Of a stretch of 64,000 nt of DNA, positions 57,137 to 64,000 are shown piece by piece. Under the pieces are notes generated by a model, which saw only the letters and a list, made by a program, of their open reading frames with translations, was not told the DNA's origin and searched no databases. The number at the start of each line of letters is the position of its first letter. The first letter of the stretch is position 1. A program made the position numbers and the translations under genes. Source of the stretch: Vibrio ostreicida (GTDB lineage: Bacteria > Pseudomonadota > Gammaproteobacteria > Enterobacterales > Vibrionaceae); contig NZ_JABEYA020000002.1 in NCBI RefSeq assembly GCF_013074385.2, forward strand, positions 569,368 to 633,367, written 5' to 3'.

Positions 57137-58184
57137 AATTCAAAATCTATTTTTGTTATAAATGGCTGATACCCGCACCCATTAAAATGTTGAAGCAAAT
57201 ACCAAGATCGAAAGCCTTCCAATTGTTCATACTGCTTTAAACCATCATTTAAATCGTGATTAATATCATTAGTGTCTAATCCAAAATGGTCCTGAATTTC
57301 ATACTTAAACATTCCTCTAACTTGATCTCCTTTGTATTCAAGTTGTTCAACATAAACACGTAATGACCAAATATCGTGAACAGTAAGCACTGTCCCGTTA
57401 TAAAGATCTTTCCCACTTGGACTTGTATCAAATTTAGGCAGCGGCTTCCCCTTATCACTCATCATATATCGACTCGAAACACTAACGATATCATCAGGCA
57501 ATTTTCCATTTTTAAGATTATCTTCTAAGCATTTTTTTAGGGCTTCGTGAAACTTTTCTCGGTCGTCTCGTGCTCTTTAAGTGCATTGGTTAACAATGGG
57601 TTGCTGTAATATCCCCCCCTCGTTACGCTCAAATTTATTCACCATTTCAAAAAAATTGCGTTCGTTTCCCCTTTTGATGAAAAACCTCTCCCAAAAAGCA
57701 AATCATCAGCCAAACTCCGCATCCGCTTAAAATGCTCGCTTGCTGGTAATTTAAACTGATCTTCTGTGATGACATCATATCCTCTTGATGGAGAATAATA
57801 GGTTTTGTTCTTAAATGGTTGCGTAAAACCATAAGATTCGATATGAGAACGCTCTTCATCCCCAAAAGTCATATCAGGCGCATCAAAATCATCCATTTTC
57901 TTTTGTGTTTCATAAACCAATAGCGGGAAATTGCCTTCAACTGGTAGCCACTGCTCTTTGGAGGTCGTTTCTTGCTTTTCTTTCTCCATCGCTTCTTTTT
58001 GTGCTTGCTTTTTCGCCTTCATCTTTTGGGTCTTAGGCGAGATGAGCGGGTTATTCAGCATTTCTCTTTGTTTTTCGGTTTGCGCCTCAAACATGGCGAC
58101 CGCTTCCTCATAGGTCGTCGTCGTACTTGGATCAGACCAATACATCGATCGGGAAGGAGGGAAAGGGTAGTTATCTTTAGCCAT
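57133..58184 (-). pseudogene. DUF3289 family protein with three frame breaks
   Basis: One gene read in several frames, total about 350 residues. N-terminal part 58184-57639 (MAKDNYPFPPSRSMYW... RMRSLADDLLFGRG). It then shifts frame at a T7 run (on the minus strand, near 57650) and at a G7 run (near 57615), reading YYSNPLLTNALKEHE. It shifts again at an A4 run (near 57566) into FHEALKKCLEDN, which leads to the C-terminal part 57501-57133 with TVHDIWSLRVYVEQLEY, KYEIQDHFGLDTNDI and FRSWYLLQHFNG. This C-terminus matches DUF3289, a family I associate with secretion-type loci. Each break is one base in a homopolymer, so sequencing error is as likely as decay. Confidence 0.7.
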
Positions 58185-58331
58185 AAATCAGTTGCTCATT
58201 ATTTTATTTAACAATGAGCATATCAAAATTAGTCATCGATTAGAAAAAGGAGAGGTATTATTATGATCTTATGTCAACTCAAAGTGATGTGTCTTTCGGG
58301 CCTTTGCCAGTGTGAGTGGTCAGGCGCACAA

Positions 58332-58357
58332 AAAAGCGCTCGGGACCGAGCGCTTTT
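58332..58357 (-). terminator. Terminator of phoA
   Basis: Stem AAAAGCGCTCG / CGAGCGCTTTT with a 4-base loop; T-run on the minus strand, 60 bases after the phoA stop. Confidence 0.85.
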
Positions 58358-58416
58358 GATTTTGCTCATCTTTCATCGAGCGGAATGTGCGAGTCCACTC
58401 TAAGAAATGACGCTTG

Positions 58417-59994
58417 TTATTTAACCTGTTCTTTGATGTATTCCCCCAGTTCTGAGTGATGCATGATCTTAGACACAGGAATAATCGATTCAGCAGGCCC
58501 CCATGCAAAAACATTGACGGGTGTATGGGTGTGTGTGCCAGTCCCCCAAACAATGTTTTGGCCAGTTGCTTGTTCACGGGCGAGTAGGTTGCCACGGTCG
58601 TTGTAGGGGAAGAAAGCATCGAAGTCGTTAATCGCAGGAATTTTCTCTGCTGAAAGGTATTTGTGGCCTGCAAGTTGGTACGGGTTCGGTTTGCTTGCTA
58701 GCACCTTAGCAGCTTGACCGGATGTGATCGGGAAGTCTGTATTCTTGTTGACTAACTCAGCAAATTTTGCCGCGGTTTGTTGATTATTGTCCAGCTTTTG
58801 AAATTCGTCGACAATGCCGTAGTAGCTCTTCTTCTGGTTATAAAGACCGTCTAGGATTTCGAACGCACCAAAGTTAAAGTTGGGCGCGTAGTTGCGAGTG
58901 GAGAAGGCTTCCCCTTGACGCGCTTGTGGCTTCGGTAAGTCTTGGGAAGAATAACTGAAGCCAAATGAGCCTGTTTCGTGGTCTGCGGTTACTATCACTA
59001 TGGTATCGTCACGACCTTTCGCCCATTCATAAACCGCATTAATGGCCTCATCGAACTTAAGCAGTTCATGTAGCATGGTTCCGGCGTCATTACTGTGGCC
59101 AGCCCAGTCTATCTGGCCTCCTTCTACCATCAAGAAAAAGCCATCTTTATCCTTAGAAAGGATATCGAGAGCTTTATTGGTCATTTCTTTTAGGCTTGGC
59201 TGTGTGCGGTTTGGATCCGTCTTACTCATGCTGTAGGCGATGCCATCATTCATTCCAGAATAGGAAAAGAGGCCCAGCAGCTTGTCCCCTTTTGCATTGG
59301 CCATCATGTCGCGGTTAAACGCCAGTGTATAGCCTTGCTGTTGCGCTTCAGTGAGAAGGTTGCGGTCGTCTTTACGTTTGGATTTTAAGTAAACATCCCC
59401 TTGAGTGAGACGTTCAAGCTGCTGATAGGTGGTGCCTTTGTCGTTCGTGGACTTCGGGATCCAGTGACGTAGCCCTCCTGAGAGCATGACATCCGGCCCT
59501 GTTTTGAGCATATCTGAGGCGATGTCATTTTCCAAAGAACGGTGCGGCTGATGCGCTGCAAAAGCGGCCGGTGTTGCATGGGTTAAGCGCGTATCAGAGA
59601 CTAGCCCGGTGGCCTTGCCCATTCTTTTGGCTTTTTCTAAAACCGTTTCGATATGATGCCCTTGACCATCAACCCCGATCACTTCCGAACCCGTGTAGAC
59701 ACCGGTTGAAAGCATGGTAGCAGAACAGGCTGAATCAACAACGATGGCATCTTCCGGATGGGTAAGAGATGAGCCGATAACCCCTTCCTGAGCAATCTTG
59801 AATAGGGCGGTAGAGTGACCTTGATAAACTGAATGAGGAGCATTGTTGGCATACGTTTCAAGTAAACCAACCTGCTGGGGGCCCATACCGTCGCCAATCA
59901 TGAGAATCACGTTGTTAATTTGTGCAGAAAGTGCGTTGAAAGAGAAGGCTGAAGTCGCCACTGTCGCGATGAGAGTTTTCGTTAAGTATTTCAC
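58417..59994 (-). CDS. phoA: Alkaline phosphatase, Vibrio (VAP) type
   Basis: Periplasmic phosphomonoesterase that releases phosphate, 525 residues. Signal peptide about 1-23 (FNALSA-Q). Metal site start NVILMIGDGMGPQQVGL; nucleophile Ser88 in VVDSACSATML; VEGGQIDWAGHSNDAGTM and VTADHETGSFGF carry metal ligands; TGTHTHTPVNVFAWGP closes the active site. It is very similar in layout, with its large insertions, to the cold-active Vibrio alkaline phosphatase. The start is GTG at 59994, preceded by AAGGAT. A weak PhoB-box-like sequence (TGTCA-type repeat) occurs at about 60073-60090. Confidence 0.95.
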   Translation of the reverse strand: MKYLTKTLIATVATSAFSFNALSAQINNVILMIGDGMGPQQVGLLETYANNAPHSVYQGHSTALFKIAQEGVIGSSLTHPEDAIVVDSACSATMLSTGVYTGSEVIGVDGQGHHIETVLEKAKRMGKATGLVSDTRLTHATPAAFAAHQPHRSLENDIASDMLKTGPDVMLSGGLRHWIPKSTNDKGTTYQQLERLTQGDVYLKSKRKDDRNLLTEAQQQGYTLAFNRDMMANAKGDKLLGLFSYSGMNDGIAYSMSKTDPNRTQPSLKEMTNKALDILSKDKDGFFLMVEGGQIDWAGHSNDAGTMLHELLKFDEAINAVYEWAKGRDDTIVIVTADHETGSFGFSYSSQDLPKPQARQGEAFSTRNYAPNFNFGAFEILDGLYNQKKSYYGIVDEFQKLDNNQQTAAKFAELVNKNTDFPITSGQAAKVLASKPNPYQLAGHKYLSAEKIPAINDFDAFFPYNDRGNLLAREQATGQNIVWGTGTHTHTPVNVFAWGPAESIIPVSKIMHHSELGEYIKEQVK

Positions 59995-60310
59995 CGAATT
60001 ATCCTTATTTATGAAAGCGTCCCGATTAAATCACTGTTACATTTCATATTTGTGTCATCAATGAATTAATTTGTAATGTTATGGTGACATAGGGTTTTTG
60101 TGGGATATGGCATGAAAAAAGCCCGTAAAAATGAGAGATATATTAAGAGTGGGTAGGGAGCGTGATGGGAATGGCAAACACAATCAGAGCGCGATCTGAA
60201 TATTGGGATTCAAATGGAATGCCATACTTTAACGGCATCTTGGACAGACGCTAGAAAGTGAGGGCGAAGTGGTAAGAGTTGAACGCAGAAAACCGGACGT
60301 CAGCCGGTTT

Positions 60311-60655
60311 TCAAATAAGGGCAAGAAGTATTCCGCCTACCGTTGCCGCAGCGGAAAGATATTGCCCCGCTGAGTATGCGCCATCTTCCTCTTCTTTTAT
60401 TTTGTCAGGTTGGTCTATGCCCAAAGCACCATGTGCAAATGATTCAACTTTATCGCCAACGGTTTTGTCTTCTTTGGCTTCTTTATCGATCTCTTGCAAT
60501 GCGGCAAGCAAGGCTTTTCCTTCCTCGGAAAGTGTCACTTTATTCTGCTCAACTTTAAGAGGAGCCGGGCCTTTATCGGGGCCGCTTGTCGCTGTTTGAG
60601 GCTTTACCTGCTGGGCTGGCGTCAGCTTAGCTGGCTCCATTCCTACTGGTGTCAT
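60311..60655 (-). CDS. Hypothetical protein with C-terminal membrane helix
   Basis: 114-residue protein with a Pro/Gln-rich start (MTPVGMEPAKLTPAQQVKP), a charged middle (KVTLSEEGKALLAALQEIDK) and a final hydrophobic helix (QYLSAAATVGGILLALI). AGGAG lies 8 bases before the ATG. It looks like a real small gene in Vibrio but I cannot name the family. Confidence 0.65.
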   Translation of the reverse strand: MTPVGMEPAKLTPAQQVKPQTATSGPDKGPAPLKVEQNKVTLSEEGKALLAALQEIDKEAKEDKTVGDKVESFAHGALGIDQPDKIKEEEDGAYSAGQYLSAAATVGGILLALI

Positions 60656-60894
60656 CGCGATCTCCTTACATCATCCTTGTTAGTGTATCGACCATGAAAA
60701 GTAAAACTTGACAAGTTTTGTATGAATTTTATGCAAGCACAAAGTGTGCCTGTTTTTTAAGTGCCAGACAAAAACCTGTTCAAAAAGTGGAGAATACGTC
60801 ACGTGAATGAATAAATACCGAAATGACCGCGACGAATTTTGACCAAAAATTATGCAGTTAAACTAGCGCCATATTAATCAGCCAAAGATACGCA

Positions 60895-61833
60895 TCAGAG
60901 ACAGGTCAGGTCTTGATGACGTTGACTCAGTTTTTGGTAAGCCTTATTGCGATTCTCCCTCTGTTGATAACGTACGGGGAGATCGAGAACCTTCAGTTGG
61001 AAATCATGGCTATCAGTGCTGGGTTCCAAGACAGGCGATACGACGACGACATTGAGATCTGGGTTTCTATTAAGAATGGATGCTTTGGTCCCAAGCCCTT
61101 GCTCAATGTGAAAACGACCCGCGATGTGCAGCACTTGAGCATTTGGATACTGTTCGAGGTGATTGGTGATACTTTCCGCCATGGTTTCATCCCAAACCAT
61201 TTGGGCTGCGAATTGTTTTTCAGTCTGGTCTGATTGCCCATGGTGCATTGAAGCCATAAACTTTTGTTTATACGGGCTGGGTGAGGTCTCAATATTTTTT
61301 GCGATATTGAGTCGTTGTTTTGGGCTGAGTTTGTCCAAATAATCAAGACCTTGTCTACCAACGCAGCGCACAATTGACTTTGGTGCATTGGCCGCAATGA
61401 CATCGATCTGATGTGTTTTCGCCAATTCCATCAACGGGCGATAATCACTTTCGTAGTTAGGCCAAGCGTTGGCGTTTTGCATAAGTGTCTGTTCGCCGAT
61501 TTGTCCGGACAGGTAGTTGTTCAAGACCGGCTGGCTCTCGCGGGAAAATTGTTCCATGGACAACGTGACGCGCTTTGATGACTGTGTTGCTGAAGCCGTC
61601 AGACGTTGCAGCAGATCCGTTTGAAAATGATGGATACCAGGATGAGTGTGGAATTCACCGACAAGGATAACGTCTGCATCAATGAGTTTGTTTGGTAACG
61701 CGGTGAGTGTCAGAGGTCTTGCATCAGGTGAATAGAGCTGATAGTCGTAGAAGTTACTGACCTTCGGTTCGGGAAGGGTGGAGCAGGCGGACAGCGAGAA
61801 CGCTATCAGCGCTAGACTCGTCAATTTATGCAT
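60895..61833 (-). CDS. ChaN family lipoprotein
   Basis: 312-residue lipoprotein. Lipobox LSAC near residue 17 (SLSACSTLPEP). The ChaN fold (TIKI/EreA-like) is visible in DADVILVGEFHTHPGIHHFQ, LSMEQFSRESQP and LHIAGRFHIEQGLG. ChaN-type proteins bind haem or act in iron acquisition. A Fur-box-like sequence lies just upstream at 61892-61910, which fits iron control, though only as a candidate. Confidence 0.9.
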   Translation of the reverse strand: MHKLTSLALIAFSLSACSTLPEPKVSNFYDYQLYSPDARPLTLTALPNKLIDADVILVGEFHTHPGIHHFQTDLLQRLTASATQSSKRVTLSMEQFSRESQPVLNNYLSGQIGEQTLMQNANAWPNYESDYRPLMELAKTHQIDVIAANAPKSIVRCVGRQGLDYLDKLSPKQRLNIAKNIETSPSPYKQKFMASMHHGQSDQTEKQFAAQMVWDETMAESITNHLEQYPNAQVLHIAGRFHIEQGLGTKASILNRNPDLNVVVVSPVLEPSTDSHDFQLKVLDLPVRYQQRENRNKAYQKLSQRHQDLTCL

Positions 61834-61891
61834 CAGTATGCCTCAAAATTTGTTTTGAGGCATAGTAATCGAGCTAGGGCTAGAACTCAAT

Positions 61892-61910
61892 TTAAATGAG
61901 AATTGTTTAC
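61892..61910. promoter_or_regulatory. Candidate Fur box upstream of the ChaN gene
   Basis: TTAAATGAGAATTGTTTAC matches 11 of 19 positions of the GATAATGATAATCATTATC consensus, counted by eye. It lies about 60 bases upstream of the lipoprotein start and overlaps the 3' end of rlmA. Confidence 0.3.
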
Positions 61911-62725
61911 GTTTTTCGATAGGCTCGGATGAGAAAATCGGCGTCACAGGTAAAAGGGTCAGAGGACGCGAGAGTTTTACGTAGGGTATCGGTCGCTTTC
62001 CACGCAAACGGGGTCATCTGCAAAAGATCAAGGCCATCCCCATTGTGTAAGGTCATTGAGTAACTTAACTTGAGCTGTTCAACAAGTTCAAAGCCACTGA
62101 GTTGCTCGGCAGATTCACTGTGTAAACGGACGTCATCATAGATATGTTCCCTAAGCTGATATAGGTGTCGACTGGCAGGGGATACGGTGATGACAACCCC
62201 ATTTGGCTTAAGCACTCGACACAATTCCTCGGCTTTACAGGGGGCGTAGATACGCAGCACCGCATCAAGGCCGCTGTCAGCGAAAGGCAGCCTGTGGCTT
62301 GACGCGACACTAAACAGGCAATTGGCATAGCGTTTGGCGGCATATCGAATGGCGATTTTGGAAATGTCTAAGCCGTAGGTCGAAGAATCGGGGTGCTGTT
62401 GGGCAAGATGTGTCGCGACTTCATTGGTGTAATAGCCTTCTCCACAGCCAATATCCAGTAATTGATGCGAGGTGTTTTTAAGGTACGCTTTGCAGACCTC
62501 GGCGACTTTATATTTGAGAGGATGATAATAGTCTTTTTCAAGAAAACGTCTTCGTGCCTGCATCATTTCTTTATTGTCACCTGGGTCGATAGACCGCTTA
62601 TGCTGGACGGGCATCAGGTTGACATACCCCTCTTTCGCTAAATCGAAAGTATGGGCATTGTCACAGCGATAAGTCCTCTCATTCAGTGACAGGCTTAAAT
62701 CGCATAAAGGACAGGTATATGACAT
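61907..62725 (-). CDS. rlmA: 23S rRNA (guanine-745-N1)-methyltransferase
   Basis: 272-residue SAM-dependent enzyme that methylates guanine 745 of 23S rRNA in Gram-negatives. The N-terminal zinc site is YTCPLCDLSLSLNERTYRCD plus AHTFDLAKEGYVNL. The SAM motif is LLDIGCGEGYYTNEVA, followed by GLDISKIAIRYAAKR. The ATG at 62725 (MSYTCPLCD) is the family start; the longer 5' frame is leader. Confidence 0.95.
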   Translation of the reverse strand: MSYTCPLCDLSLSLNERTYRCDNAHTFDLAKEGYVNLMPVQHKRSIDPGDNKEMMQARRRFLEKDYYHPLKYKVAEVCKAYLKNTSHQLLDIGCGEGYYTNEVATHLAQQHPDSSTYGLDISKIAIRYAAKRYANCLFSVASSHRLPFADSGLDAVLRIYAPCKAEELCRVLKPNGVVITVSPASRHLYQLREHIYDDVRLHSESAEQLSGFELVEQLKLSYSMTLHNGDGLDLLQMTPFAWKATDTLRKTLASSDPFTCDADFLIRAYRKT

Positions 62726-62899
62726 AGTGAACTCTGAAAAAATATAGAGAATGAATGTTAACAGGAACAGGATGTGGACACTAGTCGAGTCACGGACATG
62801 AGGCTTCATAGAGGGCACGAGTAACGCGCACATTAAGCCGTTTTTCAACGCGATACTCATGATGCTTTAGTGGTGTTCAATCCCACCTAAGTTGGGGCA

Positions 62900-63784
62900 T
62901 TATTGGACGCTAATGCGTGTAGAGAGCGGGTAACTTTCACCAGGTCGCAGGGTTTTGCCTTTTTCTAAACGGCTTGCATGCAGTGTCGACTCAACACACA
63001 GCATTGTTTGGTAGCCGTTGTCTGCCATATCGTTGATCAATTGGGCACCTGATGCCCAAGGGTTCCAAAGAACAGCGGCATTATGCCCTTGGTTTTCGAC
63101 CCGTAGCGTTCGGTCAATGCGTGGATCTATGACAGCAATAACGTTGTCTGGTTGAGTATAAACGCGGTCAATAGCATGGTTTAACTGCAAGACATCACTT
63201 CCTTGGCATTGTTGACCTTGCTTGAGCTGATCAATATAGTCAAGGCCCATTCCAGTGGTTGTGACATCTTGGACATTGCCGACGTTAAGGTAAGTGTGAA
63301 GGGCCCCAGAAAATGTCCATTCTTGGCTATCGGTATTGGTCACATCGAGGGTGACCTTGAGCTCACTACCGACCTCAATAAGCAGACGTGCGCTGAACTG
63401 ATAGGGCCAAATTTCTAATGTGTCTTCTGATGATTTGAGTTCAAGTACCAACATGATGTTTTGTGCGTCTTGTGTGAGCTCAGCGATATGCCATTCGCTG
63501 TTACGCGCAAAGCCATGTGCTGGTGTGGCAATGCGGCCAAACCAAGGCCAACATACCGGAATGCCACCTCGCAACGCCGCTTTACCATCGAAAATTGCCT
63601 GATCACTCATCCAGATGAGATCGTCTTGGCCTTTTGGTGCAAAAGAGACGACATGGCCGCCATGCAAAGCGATCCCCGCTGTCGCTTTCTCATGAATAAT
63701 ACGTACAATTTTCACGTTGTCCTTTTCGACAATAGTCACGTTGTCAGAAAGTACTGTGAGTACAGGAAGGGATAGTAAGTCCAT
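62900..63784 (-). CDS. yeaD: Glucose-6-phosphate 1-epimerase (hexose-6-phosphate mutarotase)
   Basis: 294-residue aldose-1-epimerase-like enzyme that interconverts the anomers of glucose 6-phosphate. Recognisable parts are IALHGGHVVSFAPKGQDDLI, ALRGGIPVCWPWFG, GFARNSEWHI and SGALHTYLNVGNV with catalytic His/Glu residues. Start ATG with CTGGAGAG upstream. It follows gapA on the same strand, the enteric-type linkage. Confidence 0.93.
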   Translation of the reverse strand: MDLLSLPVLTVLSDNVTIVEKDNVKIVRIIHEKATAGIALHGGHVVSFAPKGQDDLIWMSDQAIFDGKAALRGGIPVCWPWFGRIATPAHGFARNSEWHIAELTQDAQNIMLVLELKSSEDTLEIWPYQFSARLLIEVGSELKVTLDVTNTDSQEWTFSGALHTYLNVGNVQDVTTTGMGLDYIDQLKQGQQCQGSDVLQLNHAIDRVYTQPDNVIAVIDPRIDRTLRVENQGHNAAVLWNPWASGAQLINDMADNGYQTMLCVESTLHASRLEKGKTLRPGESYPLSTRISVQ

Positions 63785-63910
63785 TGGTCTCTCCAGAGTT
63801 TGAGAAATGACAGTTCAATACTCAGTGTGCGAGGGTGGAATAGCGGAGAAGAAGTAGCACCGCTTGAACCAGTATTGAGCTGTCATCTAAACACAAAATT
63901 CAGATAACAA

Positions 63911-63937
63911 AAAGGCGACTCAAGAGCCGCCTTTTTT
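63911..63937 (-). terminator. Hairpin downstream of gapA
   Basis: AAAGGCG...CGCCTTT arms with inner CTC/GAG pairing, flanked by T-runs on both strands, between the gapA stop and yeaD. Confidence 0.75.
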
Positions 63938-63986
63938 ATGTCTTATGCATCAAACACAAGTCACACTAATTGGTTACAAATCTCAA

Positions 63987-64000
63987 TTACTTAGAGATGT
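63987..64000 (-). CDS. gapA: Probable 3' end of gapA (partial)
   Basis: The minus strand at the window edge reads ...ATC TCT AAG TAA, that is -Ile-Ser-Lys-stop. This matches the usual GapA C-terminus, and the order gapA-yeaD is conserved. Only three sense codons are visible, so identity rests mainly on context. Confidence 0.5.

Noticed and set aside
60073..60090. PhoB box upstream of phoA
   Set aside because: Only one half-site (ATGTCAC on the minus strand) is a fair match; the second is poor, so it is mentioned only in the phoA entry.

Overview
This window looks like chromosomal DNA of a marine gammaproteobacterium of the Vibrionaceae, most likely Vibrio or a close relative. The evidence is a cold-active-type Vibrio alkaline phosphatase, a VC2046-type protein beside Fe-superoxide dismutase, a DUF2850 protein, the minCDE-ycgL block, the gapA-yeaD order, and the yejK / yejL-yejM divergence. 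Most of the window is ordinary core genome, read by eye without database searches.

Layout. 1-13.4 kb: mrp/apbC (partial), udk, asmA, a class A beta-lactamase, btuR, a low-molecular-weight phosphatase, a degenerate SDR protein, a VC2046-family protein, sodB, grxD, topB, a second SDR, a histone-deacetylase-like hydrolase and a Nudix hydrolase. 13.4-21.8 kb is accessory: about 1.1 kb of decayed or empty DNA, a 1206-residue hybrid histidine kinase, then an AT-rich cassette. The cassette has a 28-residue peptide, a frameshifted HExxH protein resembling the aKG-HExxH peptide beta-hydroxylases, a carboxymuconolactone-decarboxylase-like protein and an MFS exporter cut by an in-frame stop. It is followed by a broken transposase and tRNA-Ser(UGA). 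21.8-33.5 kb: pirin with a divergent LysR, tRNA-Pro(UGG), yejM-yejL-yejK, a Ca2+/cation exchanger, a HAD phosphatase, a membrane HPt protein, a methyltransferase and a dicarboxylate symporter. 33.5-50.9 kb: nhaC, asd, a K+ channel, ychE, adhE, delta-carbonic anhydrase, sodC, minEDC, ycgL, an mltB-type gene, a LysR gene, nupC, a YkgJ-like protein, a DUF2850 protein and ycgN. 51-64 kb: TetR with a divergent Tat-exported PfpI protein, an M50-like protein, a small-molecule kinase, an aldehyde dehydrogenase, a broken DUF3289 gene with a small membrane partner, phoA, a ChaN lipoprotein, rlmA, yeaD and the last codons of gapA.

Functional groupings: division-site selection (minCDE), oxidative and acid/CO2 stress (sodB, sodC, grxD, delta-carbonic anhydrase), outer-membrane homeostasis (asmA, yejM), fermentation (adhE), and import and ion handling (nupC, nhaC, DAACS, CaCA and K+ channel).

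The most interesting locus is the 18.4-21.2 kb cassette, which reads as a small ribosomally synthesised, post-translationally modified peptide (RiPP) pathway not matching one I can name. Its hydroxylase and exporter each carry a lesion. Several lesions in the window fall in homopolymer runs, so decay and sequencing error must be told apart before function is discussed.
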